NCBI GenBank assembly: GCA_023257955.1
Contig: JALRAY010000016.1
Location: 1 to 18,748 of the forward strand
Direction: 5' to 3'
From: Amoebophilaceae bacterium
GTDB taxonomy: Bacteria; Bacteroidota; Bacteroidia; Cytophagales; Amoebophilaceae
DNA: 18,748 nt
The notes beneath the pieces are model-generated. The model made no database searches, was not told the origin of the DNA, and was given only the letters and a program-made list of their open reading frames with translations. Within the stretch, counting starts at the first letter, position 1, and each line of letters starts with the position of its first letter. The position numbers and the translations under genes are program-made. Positions 7,037 through 14,540 of this stretch are shown piece by piece.

Positions 7037-7816
7037 TCACACTTCTACTTCCCCTTGAAACACCAGTTTGGCAGGTCCTAGCAAATAAATCTGTGTGAAA
7101 ACACCCTCATGTTTTTGAAAACTAACTTGTAACTCCCCTCCTGAGGTAGTGACGTCAATAGGGCTACTATACCCATGTTTCGCAGCTACCAAAGCAGCGG
7201 CTACAGCGCCTGTGCCACATGATAATGTTTCCGCATTCACGCCTCGTTCATACGTACGTATAGCAATGATGTGCTTTTGCAAGAATTGCACAAAGTTAAC
7301 ATTTGTTCCGCTGTTTTTAAATGCAGGTGTATTGTTGATGCTCTGCGCAAACGTACTTAAGTCACCTTTCAATGCAGCTTCATCTACCAGACGGATATAA
7401 TGCGGGCACCCGGTATCCACAAAGTAATCCTCTCCTACACGCACTATGCGATCGACATCTTGCATACCCACGGATATACCTTGCTTGTTGATTGCAGCAG
7501 TATATACTTTATTCATAGCCACAAACTGCGTTTTTGCTTGAATGATATGCAAGTGATGTGCAAGATGTACTGCACACCTGCTACCATTACCACAAAAACT
7601 TTGACTGCCGTCGGCGTTGTAATAGGTCATCTCAAAATCATAATGCGGATGCTTTTGTAGAAAAATGATGCCATCTGCGCCTATACCTAACTGTCTATGA
7701 CACAGCTTTTGTATAAGCGCTGCATTGAGGTAGGCAGGTGGCTTGGACGCAGTGTATTGATCTATGATAATAAAGTCATTACCTGAGCCTTGATATTTAT
7801 AAAATTGGATATTCAT
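7037..7816 (-). CDS. dapF: Diaminopimelate epimerase DapF
   Basis: DapF interconverts LL- and meso-diaminopimelate without a cofactor, giving the meso form used in peptidoglycan cross-links and as lysine precursor. The 259-residue protein is near the usual 260-280. It opens with the characteristic QGSGNDFIIID (9-19). Both catalytic cysteines sit in their motifs: C75 in SFCGNGSRC (73-81) and C200 in LSCGTGAVA (198-206). GADGI (46-50) and the RTYERGVNAET segment (187-197) complete the substrate pocket. The start is ATG at 7816. It probably begins a transcript that continues into the methyltransferase. Nothing suggests decay. Its presence, with mreC and the M23 peptidase in the same window, argues that a DAP-type wall is still made or remodelled, although whether the upstream dap genes survive is not visible here. 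Confidence 0.96.
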   Translation of the reverse strand: MNIQFYKYQGSGNDFIIIDQYTASKPPAYLNAALIQKLCHRQLGIGADGIIFLQKHPHYDFEMTYYNADGSQSFCGNGSRCAVHLAHHLHIIQAKTQFVAMNKVYTAAINKQGISVGMQDVDRIVRVGEDYFVDTGCPHYIRLVDEAALKGDLSTFAQSINNTPAFKNSGTNVNFVQFLQKHIIAIRTYERGVNAETLSCGTGAVAAALVAAKHGYSSPIDVTTSGGELQVSFQKHEGVFTQIYLLGPAKLVFQGEVEV

Positions 7817-8179
7817 ATGAGTAGGATTTTCGCACTTTGTAATAATGACCTAACTGTTATTCACAGTTCTCTCCTGCGAGCTTTTGCAGCTGGAGAAGGA
7901 GGGCGGTAGCAATGATACTGAGGTTAAAGTCTGATATCTAGTGCTTACAGTTTTATACATGGAACACAAGCTCTTTCCGGCGATAGGATCCAAACATAGC
8001 TGATGTCTATACATATACCATCAATTTGCGTGCTAGATTTGAGAACTCGAAACTTGTATACTACGTTGCTGAAGCACGCAAAGCGGATTTGTATAAAATG
8101 AACACAATCGCGCAATACAACGCAGCAAGGCTAAAAAGATATGTCTACACAAGCCCCCTTCTTGCCATAGCGCCTACCT
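7817..8179. other. 363-base stretch between dapF and comEC
   Basis: No intact gene is seen. It holds a plus-strand degraded reading frame (7942-8190) and a 10-bp inverted repeat, TTTGCGTGCT (8025-8034) and AGCACGCAAA (8073-8082), separated by 38 bases. The dapF promoter should be near 7830-7870 on the minus strand, but I could not pick a convincing box. Confidence 0.45.
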
Positions 8180-8190
8180 TTACCAAGTGA
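7942..8190 (+). pseudogene. Degraded unidentified coding remnant
   Basis: One frame reads LQFYTWNTSSFRR, a TAG at 7984, then 67 open codons beginning DPNIADVYTYTINLRARFEN, with SKLVYYVAEARKADLYKMNT next and the tail YTSPLLAIAPTFTK before TGA at 8188. There is no start codon before an internal Met, the upstream part is interrupted, and the end runs 11 bases into the 3' end of comEC on the opposite strand. The residue composition is protein-like on both sides of the stop, which suggests the C-terminal part of a dead gene. I do not recognise the family, and a chance open frame of this length is possible. Confidence 0.35.
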
Positions 8191-10300
8191 TTTCTAAAGC
8201 GCCTTGGGTTCTCAAATTATGATAATGCATTTGATGATGCTTGGCTTCATTGGCTAGTTGCTGAGCTCGCTGCTTGCTGTTAGATGCACCTATCACTAAG
8301 GTCTGAATCTCAAATCGATCTACCAGTTGTGATAGTGACTTGACACAGTTCTTTTCAAGAACTAAGAAATCTACAACCATCTTCTTTCCACCTGCAGGAT
8401 AGCTCGGCAATGCCTGGTCAATAAGGATGATTTTTTTGCCTTGCCAAATGCCTACTTTCATGCCTTCATAGGCTTGCCATGGCATGTGCTGCTTACCCAT
8501 CACCTCATCAAAGCTGTAGGCCTGATAATCATCTATCCCCCTTGCCAATAAACTGGGATGAAGCTGATAGTTCATTGTTTTAGGATCTTCACACAAGGCT
8601 TTATCTGCAAGCAGTAATCCGTACATACCATCTATGAATGCTATGGCTGTATGCGGGGAAACGCTATAAAAAATGATGGAGCGTTGTCTATTGCGCTGTA
8701 CAGCTATGTGGATACTGCCTATGGCTAAGGTCAATGTAAGGATAGATAGGAGTATGAAAGACTTAAAAGTTCTGGTATGCAAAAATAGCAACGCACTTAC
8801 CAGTATGCCGTAGCATATCATCACTTGCCAAACCGCTATATACATGTGAATGGTACTGAATGGCAGTTGATGGATCAGCATCACCCACTTATTCATCCCT
8901 ATAATGATATGCTCCAATAGCCTCGATAGCGGAAGACTGATGATACTCCATGGGCTGGTAACTAGGAGCACTACCCCTAATGAGAAGATGAGAAAAGCTG
9001 CGGGCACTACTACCCAATTAGCTACCATAAAGTATACAGGAAATTGGTTAAAATAATAGGTACTGATGGGGGCAACAGCTATTTGCGCTGCCAAAGACAC
9101 GGAGGTCCACATCCACAGACGCCGCAGGATGAAGTTTTTGACTTGTAACCGATCATATATCTTGGGTTGTAAGTAGACAATACCCGCAACGGCTATATAG
9201 GATAATTGAAAGCTGACGGATGCCAACAATAGCGGTTGATAGAGTAGTAAAAAGATGGCAGAGGTTGCGAGTACATTGTAGACGTGACTTTGTTTTCCTA
9301 TCAATCGAGCTACACTTACGAGGCTAAACATAGCGGCAGCTCTTAACACGGAGGGAGATAATCCCGTAATGGCTGCATAGAGCCATATGATGCCACAAGC
9401 AAACACATCCCGTAGCCATGGCTTGGCTATAGGTCTGCGGCGCCAATAGAGTAAAAAGTACAATATGGCATAAAGAATGCCTATGTGTAAGCCTGATACA
9501 GCTAGTATGTGCATGGTGCCGGTTCCTGCATAGGCATCACGTAAGGTAGTATCTAGCTCATTTTTTATGCCTAATACAAGCGCTAACACGATGGCTTTTA
9601 CTTGTAGGTCCGAGATATGCTGGGTTAAGGCCTGGTGACAGCCTGTACGTAATCGATATAAAAAGTGTTGTAATGTATTAGGTGGTTGATGGCTTATCTT
9701 TTGAAGTGCTGCGCCAGATACATGTTGTTGATAGTAAATACCCTCGCGTTGTAAAAAAGCTTTATAATTGAATGTATGCGGGTTTAAAGTTTCTGCGGGA
9801 GGATGGGGGTAACCGAGGATCAGGTACATATCACCGTATTGAATGGTGTTTGTGAAGTCGTTTTTGATCCGTAGCTGGACTTTGGTTTGTGGTATGTTAT
9901 GCCAGCTGTTATGTGTGTATACCTGCTGTACGGCTACTTTGCAGTTTTTTTTTGTACTTTCTTTGGGCAATGTTTCTAATGCTACAGCGACATAAGCTTC
10001 CATATGCGGCACATGATCAGAGAGACTATCTTCTACTTTACTATCGCATTGCATGCGACATACAAAGCCTGCCCAAAAGATAGCACTCAACCCGATGAGG
10101 CCTACATAACTTCGCCATCGATAAAATTGCTGCGCAGGGAGGGCTAGCACCATGCTGATGTAACTAGTCAATAAAATTCCCCACACACTCCATAGCCATG
10201 TGCTAGGGATTACATAGGTACAAGCACTTGCTGCACATATGCCCATTACAAAAAAACATGCTATACGTACTATTGGGTAGTTATCGCCACAGGAAGGCAT
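8180..10300 (-). CDS. comEC: ComEC/Rec2-family DNA-uptake channel protein
   Basis: ComEC forms the inner-membrane channel that takes up single-stranded DNA during natural transformation. The 706-residue protein is the usual length. Order of parts: N-terminal membrane helices (about 12-80), an OB-like soluble segment (about 95-200), then the competence domain with its signature DAYAGTGTMHILAVSGLHIG (255-274), ITGLSPSVLRAAAMFSL (311-327) and SVSFQLSYIA (361-370), followed by a run of helices to about 540. The C-terminal third, equivalent to the metallo-beta-lactamase-like nuclease domain, shows no HxHxDH metal motif; from memory this is common in Bacteroidetes ComEC. The start is ATG at 10300. 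It lies 53 bases behind miaA on the same strand and is probably co-transcribed. Without other com genes in view, whether DNA uptake still works is unknown. Confidence 0.92.
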   Translation of the reverse strand: MPSCGDNYPIVRIACFFVMGICAASACTYVIPSTWLWSVWGILLTSYISMVLALPAQQFYRWRSYVGLIGLSAIFWAGFVCRMQCDSKVEDSLSDHVPHMEAYVAVALETLPKESTKKNCKVAVQQVYTHNSWHNIPQTKVQLRIKNDFTNTIQYGDMYLILGYPHPPAETLNPHTFNYKAFLQREGIYYQQHVSGAALQKISHQPPNTLQHFLYRLRTGCHQALTQHISDLQVKAIVLALVLGIKNELDTTLRDAYAGTGTMHILAVSGLHIGILYAILYFLLYWRRRPIAKPWLRDVFACGIIWLYAAITGLSPSVLRAAAMFSLVSVARLIGKQSHVYNVLATSAIFLLLYQPLLLASVSFQLSYIAVAGIVYLQPKIYDRLQVKNFILRRLWMWTSVSLAAQIAVAPISTYYFNQFPVYFMVANWVVVPAAFLIFSLGVVLLVTSPWSIISLPLSRLLEHIIIGMNKWVMLIHQLPFSTIHMYIAVWQVMICYGILVSALLFLHTRTFKSFILLSILTLTLAIGSIHIAVQRNRQRSIIFYSVSPHTAIAFIDGMYGLLLADKALCEDPKTMNYQLHPSLLARGIDDYQAYSFDEVMGKQHMPWQAYEGMKVGIWQGKKIILIDQALPSYPAGGKKMVVDFLVLEKNCVKSLSQLVDRFEIQTLVIGASNSKQRAQQLANEAKHHQMHYHNLRTQGALEITW

Positions 10301-10353
10301 ATTGGGGAATAGTGTAATGTGGTGAATGAGTAGCGCGTATACTATGCTTGCAG

Positions 10354-11286
10354 TTATACCATATGCATGCTAGCAACAATATGCTGCATAATAGCTTCTA
10401 CCTCAGTAGGATAAAACCAGGTAATGTCTTTTTGCTTGCGAAACCATGTCAATTGCCGTTTAGCATATCGCCTGCTATCTCTTTTGATCAACGCAATAGC
10501 CTCTTGCAAGGAATGCTGTCCTGCTAGATGTTGAAATATTTCTTGATAACCAACGGTTTGCAGACTGTTATAATCGCGATAGGGATATAAGTCTATGGCT
10601 TCTTGGTATAACCCCTGCTCCATCATGGCATCCACACGTTGATTGATGCGTTCATACAAGGCTTTACGCTCCATATCTAAACCAATGTAGATCGTTTGGA
10701 AAGGCCTAGGTGTAGCATGGCTATTACTGACTCTCCATGTCGAATATGGCTTGCCCGTAGTTTTGATGACTTCTAAGGCTCTAATAATACGTTGTGGATT
10801 GTGTACATCAACTTGCTGATAGTAAATGGGGTCTAGTGTTGATAATTCATACGCTAAAGCCTGTACGCCTTCTTTTTTAAATCGTTGATTGAAGTGTGCG
10901 CGTACTTGCAACGGGATAGTCGGCATAGTATCTAATCCTTCACATACTGCTTTTATATATAACCCTGAGCCTCCTACCATAACCAGTGTTGGATAATGCT
11001 GGAATAGTGTTTCCATCAGACGCAATGTCTCAGTCGCAAATTGCCCAGCACTATATAAAGTTTCTATAGGCAAGCAGTTTACAAAATTATGCTTTACGAT
11101 CTGCAGTTGCTCTTTGCTTGGTTGAGCAGTACCTATACACATGCCCTGATATACTTGTCTCGCATCTGCAGAAATAATTTCCGTTTTCAACCTCTTTGCT
11201 AAGGTGATAGCAAGGTCTGTTTTGCCTATACCAGTAGGCCCTACTACTACAATTAAGCATTTATTTGATTGCGGGTTTACTTCCAT
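10354..11286 (-). CDS. miaA: tRNA dimethylallyltransferase MiaA
   Basis: MiaA transfers dimethylallyl from DMAPP to A37 of tRNAs that read codons starting with U, which stabilises codon pairing. I place the start at ATG 11286 (MEVNPQSNKC); the frame extends 12 codons further to a GTG at 11322, but those residues are not family-like. Counting from that GTG, the P-loop is GPTGIGKT (28-35), and the tRNA/DMAPP-binding signature SADARQVYQGM (51-61) has Ala where Ser is usual. Next come MVGGSGLYIKAVCEGL, NPQRIIRALE and a C-terminal RYAKRQLTWFRK, all diagnostic for MiaA. The length of about 310 residues is standard. It is probably the first gene of a miaA-comEC transcript. The gene appears intact. 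Confidence 0.95.
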   Translation of the reverse strand: MEVNPQSNKCLIVVVGPTGIGKTDLAITLAKRLKTEIISADARQVYQGMCIGTAQPSKEQLQIVKHNFVNCLPIETLYSAGQFATETLRLMETLFQHYPTLVMVGGSGLYIKAVCEGLDTMPTIPLQVRAHFNQRFKKEGVQALAYELSTLDPIYYQQVDVHNPQRIIRALEVIKTTGKPYSTWRVSNSHATPRPFQTIYIGLDMERKALYERINQRVDAMMEQGLYQEAIDLYPYRDYNSLQTVGYQEIFQHLAGQHSLQEAIALIKRDSRRYAKRQLTWFRKQKDITWFYPTEVEAIMQHIVASMHMV

Positions 11287-11301
11287 ATAGACAAATATAT
11301 A

Positions 11302-11309
11302 TATCTTTG
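11302..11309 (+). promoter_or_regulatory. -7 box TATCTTTG upstream of the tRNA with CAU anticodon
   Basis: TATCTTTG matches TAnnTTTG exactly and lies 69 bases before the tRNA, on the tRNA strand and outside miaA. No TTG is found at the expected spacing upstream, so only half of the promoter is recognised. Confidence 0.4.
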
Positions 11310-11377
11310 AACTACAATTCACTCAAGGAGCGGTATTAAGCGTATTTGTTTCGCCTGATAATACAGTCATAACATTC

Positions 11378-11451
11378 GGGCCCGTAGCTCAGTTGGTTAG
11401 AGCACCTGACTCATAATCAGGGAGTCCCAGGTTCAAGCCCTGGCGGGCCCA
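11378..11451 (+). tRNA. tRNA with CAU anticodon (elongator Met or lysidine-type Ile2)
   Basis: Acceptor GGGCCCG (11378-11384) pairs with CGGGCCC (11444-11450), discriminator A at 11451, no encoded CCA. The D arm is GCTC-AGTTGGTTA-GAGC. The anticodon stem CCTGA/TCAGG encloses CTCATAA, giving anticodon CAU at 11412-11414. The T arm is CCAGG-TTCAAGC-CCTGG. Position 1 pairs with 72 and the anticodon stem lacks the three G-C pairs of initiators, so it is not tRNA-fMet. Elongator Met and Ile2 (C34 changed to lysidine by TilS) cannot be separated from the sequence with confidence. Confidence 0.92.
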
Positions 11452-11588
11452 CTACATAATTTACTCACGCAGCAGTTATATCTTAAACCTATATAGGGCT
11501 TTCGCACGAGTACATATTTTTACTCCGTTCAGTAGTCCCTTCATCGAATAATATAGCTAATGTAATTAGTTCTTAGCATCTAAGTATT

Positions 11589-12275
11589 ATGAAATTAAAA
11601 TCACAAATAGTATTGTTATTCATTTTAGTGTTCATGTCGAGGTGTCCGAACAGTAGGACAATAGTAGAAGATACCTCCAGTGTAAAGCCTCTAGCTAAAC
11701 TACCACAAATTATATTTATTATCGGGCCAAATGCTAGTGGCAAGTCTACCCTAGCCAATGAGTTGGCAAAACAGTTAGAAACTGCTCTAAGATCAGAAGC
11801 TGCGAAAGCGCAGGTTATCAGTATAGACAGTGATCAACAAGTCGATCCAAAAGATGGACGTAATATGTGGTGCAATGGAGTAAAAAATGCTTTAACCAAA
11901 GCAGAGCAATTTATAAAAGAAAATGAGAAAAATACAGCTATTGTATCTGGATTTTGTGTACCTGAGTTGTATGATTTACAATCAAGATTGCCGATATTGA
12001 TCATAGAGGTAACAATTTCCGACAACGAAAAACATATGCGACGTCTTATGGATCGTTGTAACCAGGAATTCCCAGACAATGAAAAAAAAGCTCATGAACA
12101 ATTCGAATCACAAAAACAACAAATACTATCTGCTAAAAAAGAAGATCAGATTGAAACAGAATATAAGAGTAAGAAAAGAAGAAGTATAAATTTCACAATT
12201 GATAATACTGATGATAATGTTAAAGCAACTGTGAGAAATTTTATCCAACAACACATGGTTCAAAATGAGTTATAA
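11589..12275 (+). CDS. P-loop kinase-like (AAA_33/zeta-toxin-like) protein with N-terminal signal segment
   Basis: Residues 1-19 (MKLKSQIVLLFILVFMSRC) form a signal peptide; C19 could be lipidated, though Arg before it is unusual for a lipobox. The rest is a small P-loop NTPase of the kinase type: IIFIIGPNASGKSTLANELA (41-60) holds Walker A at 46-54, ISIDSD (77-82) fits the substrate-site acidic strand, AIVSGFC (117-123) a core strand, MRRLMDR (150-156) a LID-like Arg segment and NFTIDNT (201-207) the C-terminal strand seen in nucleoside-kinase and zeta-toxin-like folds. The length is 228 residues. Zeta toxins phosphorylate UDP-N-acetylglucosamine; related families phosphorylate nucleotides, RNA ends or small molecules, so the substrate is unknown. 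An ATP-dependent kinase carrying an export signal is odd, because ATP is absent from the periplasm; action in a host cell is one explanation. No antitoxin-like neighbour is seen. Confidence 0.6.
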   Translation: MKLKSQIVLLFILVFMSRCPNSRTIVEDTSSVKPLAKLPQIIFIIGPNASGKSTLANELAKQLETALRSEAAKAQVISIDSDQQVDPKDGRNMWCNGVKNALTKAEQFIKENEKNTAIVSGFCVPELYDLQSRLPILIIEVTISDNEKHMRRLMDRCNQEFPDNEKKAHEQFESQKQQILSAKKEDQIETEYKSKKRRSINFTIDNTDDNVKATVRNFIQQHMVQNEL

Positions 12276-12365
12276 CTAAAATTTTATTCTCCAGATAATT
12301 CATGCGTTAAAATTTATTGACATTCTATAGCCCTCACATCATCCCACTTTAGCGCCGCTTATCCG

Positions 12366-13157
12366 ATGATTCTATACAACTTGGCACTACCAGCTATTAC
12401 AATTGTAGATGTAATTGACATCTTAGTAGTCAGTTTATTAATCTATCAGCTATATAAGCTTATCAAAGGAAGTGTGGCGGTTAAAATTTTTTTAGGCTTT
12501 CTACTCACCTATTTTATTGCGCGCTTAGCCATATGGTATAACATGCGACTGCTAGGTACTTTGCTGAAGTATCTAGTAGAAATGGGGGGTATCGTCTGTA
12601 TTGTTACCTTTCAGTATGAGATCCGAAAGTTTTTTGCTAGTATAGGCGCCCTGATTTTCTTTAGAATAAAGATACTTACAAGACTTCCCAAGTGGCAGAA
12701 ACAAGCGGTACTCAGTTCCCATACAACCGCTATTGTAGACGCTGCGAAAATATTGGGCGGGAGTAATATGGGGGGGCTCATTGTCTTGACGCATACAGAA
12801 GATCTGAAGTTCTATATAGAATCTGGCGACCTCCTCAACGCATGCATTTCCAAAAGATTATTACTTGCCATTTTTAATAAAGAAAGTCCTCTCCATGATG
12901 GTGCTGTTGTTATTTACGAAGATAAAGTTGTAGCGGCACGTTGTATACTCCCCATTACGGAACGTCAAAACCTTCCTGCACAGTTAGGCCTCCGGCATCG
13001 GGCAGCCATAGGCATGTCCGACGTTACGGATACACTCGTTATCGTCATTTCAGAAGAAACTGGCCAGATTGCCGTAGCCCGCAAAGGGGTATTAGATACC
13101 AATCTTTCCATCCAAGAATTACGCATGGAAATTAATACCTACTTCAAAGAAGGATAA
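12366..13157 (+). CDS. cdaA: Diadenylate cyclase, CdaA type (c-di-AMP synthase)
   Basis: CdaA joins two ATP into the second messenger c-di-AMP, which controls potassium and osmolyte transport and is linked to wall homeostasis. The 263-residue protein has the CdaA layout: three N-terminal membrane helices (about 10-30, 38-57, 66-84), then a cytosolic DisA_N domain. Catalytic motifs are complete: GGLIVLTHTEDL (136-147), SPLHDGAVVIYE (174-185, with D178-G-A) and LGLRHRAAIGMSD (207-219, with R210-H-R), then VISEETGQIAVARKG (227-241). The start is ATG at 12366. No cdaR or glmM neighbour is present, unlike the Firmicutes operon; in Bacteroidetes cdaA is usually found without them. It converges with folD, whose end is 92 bases away. 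The function is well supported; no c-di-AMP phosphodiesterase or receptor is visible in the window. Confidence 0.93.
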   Translation: MILYNLALPAITIVDVIDILVVSLLIYQLYKLIKGSVAVKIFLGFLLTYFIARLAIWYNMRLLGTLLKYLVEMGGIVCIVTFQYEIRKFFASIGALIFFRIKILTRLPKWQKQAVLSSHTTAIVDAAKILGGSNMGGLIVLTHTEDLKFYIESGDLLNACISKRLLLAIFNKESPLHDGAVVIYEDKVVAARCILPITERQNLPAQLGLRHRAAIGMSDVTDTLVIVISEETGQIAVARKGVLDTNLSIQELRMEINTYFKEG

Positions 13158-13249
13158 CTTCATAATCAACACGCTTCTTTAGATTGGGCCTAAATATACG
13201 TGCTGTGTAAAATCTATCCGATCTATTATGTCAAAGCAAGCTATCTCTC

Positions 13250-14161
13250 TTATAGTTTACAATGTATACTTAATCTACTACCCTCTACGGATAGCCATGC
13301 ACGCACTGTATTGTTGAGCAACGCTACAATCGTCATCGGGCCCACACCACCAGGCACAGGTGTAATGTATCCACAAAGGGGATTCACTGTTTCAAAATCT
13401 ACATCCCCTTGCAGTCTATATCCCTTTTGTTTGGTAGCATCCGGCACACGTGTAAGCCCTACATCTATAACTGTACCTCCTGGTTTGATCATATCTGCCG
13501 TAATCAGTTTAGGCTGCCCGATAGCCGCCACCAAAATATCTGCCTTCCTTGTGATAGTTGCTAAATCTTCAGTATGGCTATGGCACATAGTAACGGTAGC
13601 ATTGCCCGGATATGCATTCCTCGACATGAGTATGCTGAACGGGGTTCCTACAGTAGTTCCTCTGCCTACAATTACACAATGCTTGCCTGTGGTTTCAATC
13701 TGATAATGCTTCATTAAAAGCCATATCCCTAGCGGCGTTGCGGGTACATGCCCAGCAGAGGCTTGATAGGCGATGCGACCATAATTTAACGGATGTAATC
13801 CATCCACATCTTTTTGTGGATCAATGGCCTCTATAATAGTTGCCGTAGAGATATGTGGTGGTAGTGGCAGTTGCACAATCATACCATGAATATGAGGATT
13901 TGCATTTAAGCTTTCAACACTACTTATTAAAGTCCCTTCGTCTATACGCGCGTCTTCTCGGATCACCGTAGTTAGGATGCCTATCTCTTTACAAGCTTTT
14001 ACCTTGCGGTCTACATAGGTATTGCTAGCAGGATCTTCTCCTATTAATATGATTGCTAAGTGGGGTGCTGGCAATCCTTGTTTTACATGTTTCTGTACTT
14101 GATTAGCAAGAGTATGATGGATGGATTGAGCTACTTTTTTACCTTCTAAGAGAATTGGCAT
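13250..14161 (-). CDS. folD: Bifunctional methylenetetrahydrofolate dehydrogenase/cyclohydrolase FolD
   Basis: FolD interconverts 5,10-methylene-, 5,10-methenyl- and 10-formyl-tetrahydrofolate in the cytosol, feeding one-carbon units to purine and formyl-Met-tRNA synthesis. The 303-residue protein carries the first signature TYVDRKVKACKEIGI (48-62) with the catalytic Tyr49 and Lys53. Then come HGMIVQLPLP (92-101), KDVDGLHPLNYG (117-128) and the NADP-binding loop VGRGTTVGTP (165-174), where most FolD read VGRSxxVGxP. The C-terminal PGGVGPMTIVALLNNT is standard. The start is ATG at 14161. It stands alone, convergent with cdaA, and no terminator hairpin is obvious between them. The substitution in the Rossmann loop is mild and the gene appears functional. 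Confidence 0.95.
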   Translation of the reverse strand: MPILLEGKKVAQSIHHTLANQVQKHVKQGLPAPHLAIILIGEDPASNTYVDRKVKACKEIGILTTVIREDARIDEGTLISSVESLNANPHIHGMIVQLPLPPHISTATIIEAIDPQKDVDGLHPLNYGRIAYQASAGHVPATPLGIWLLMKHYQIETTGKHCVIVGRGTTVGTPFSILMSRNAYPGNATVTMCHSHTEDLATITRKADILVAAIGQPKLITADMIKPGGTVIDVGLTRVPDATKQKGYRLQGDVDFETVNPLCGYITPVPGGVGPMTIVALLNNTVRAWLSVEGSRLSIHCKL

Positions 14162-14196
14162 ATGTAATTATGAAGTTGATAAGGCGAAGTTCATGG

Positions 14197-14355
14197 CTAT
14201 ATACGCTCACGAAACCCTGTATTAGTGTTCTGCTTATTGGCATCGAAGTTAGTTAAAATTTGCGAGATAGCTACATTACCTGTTGATACAGGGCTCCAAT
14301 GGATTATGCTTTGTCGTTCAGGGCCTCTCACGCTTTTTGGGCTATAAGTTGAAGG
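14197..14355 (-). pseudogene. Possible C-terminal remnant of an unidentified gene
   Basis: A 52-codon open stretch with no start codon reads PSTYSPKSVRGPERQSIIHW, then SPVSTGNVAISQILTNFDAN and KQNTNTGFRERI before TAG at 14197. It is bounded upstream by TAA at 14356-14358. Composition resembles a real protein tail, but I do not recognise a family and an open frame of this size may be chance. Confidence 0.25.
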
Positions 14356-14458
14356 TTATTCCCAAGATTTCAGATGAGTGTAGCGGAAAGTAGAACATGT
14401 AGTAAAACTAAAAACAACGCTTTCCCCTCTTCCCGCAGCGCAAATACATATCGTATGT

Positions 14459-14466
14459 TATTTTTG
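14459..14466 (+). promoter_or_regulatory. -7 box TATTTTTG for the AAA-like/PD-(D/E)XK gene
   Basis: It matches TAnnTTTG and lies 75 bases before the preferred ATG at 14541. No TTG occurs at the right distance upstream, so the promoter call is partial. Confidence 0.4.
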
Positions 14467-14540
14467 TGTAGCCCCAGTGCTAGCAGCAATACCAAATAGC
14501 AACCAACCTAATCACAACATTGCCATACAGTCAACCCATT

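Larger units (their letters stand above)
14162..14540. other. Stretch between the divergent folD and AAA-like/PD-(D/E)XK genes
   Basis: It carries a possible minus-strand remnant (14197-14355), an 8-bp inverted repeat CCCTGTAT (14215-14222)/ATACAGGG (14286-14293), and a -7 box at 14459-14466 for the downstream gene. Nothing else is recognisable. Confidence 0.5.

Noticed and set aside
11378..11451. Initiator tRNA-fMet
   Set aside because: Base 1 pairs with base 72 and the anticodon stem lacks the three consecutive G-C pairs of initiators.
11589..12275. Zeta toxin of a toxin-antitoxin pair
   Set aside because: No small antitoxin gene lies upstream or overlapping, and an export signal does not fit a classic zeta toxin; only the fold resemblance is kept.
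13200..13703. 167-codon open frame antisense to folD
   Set aside because: It lies over folD, whose motifs are complete, and shows no domain of its own.
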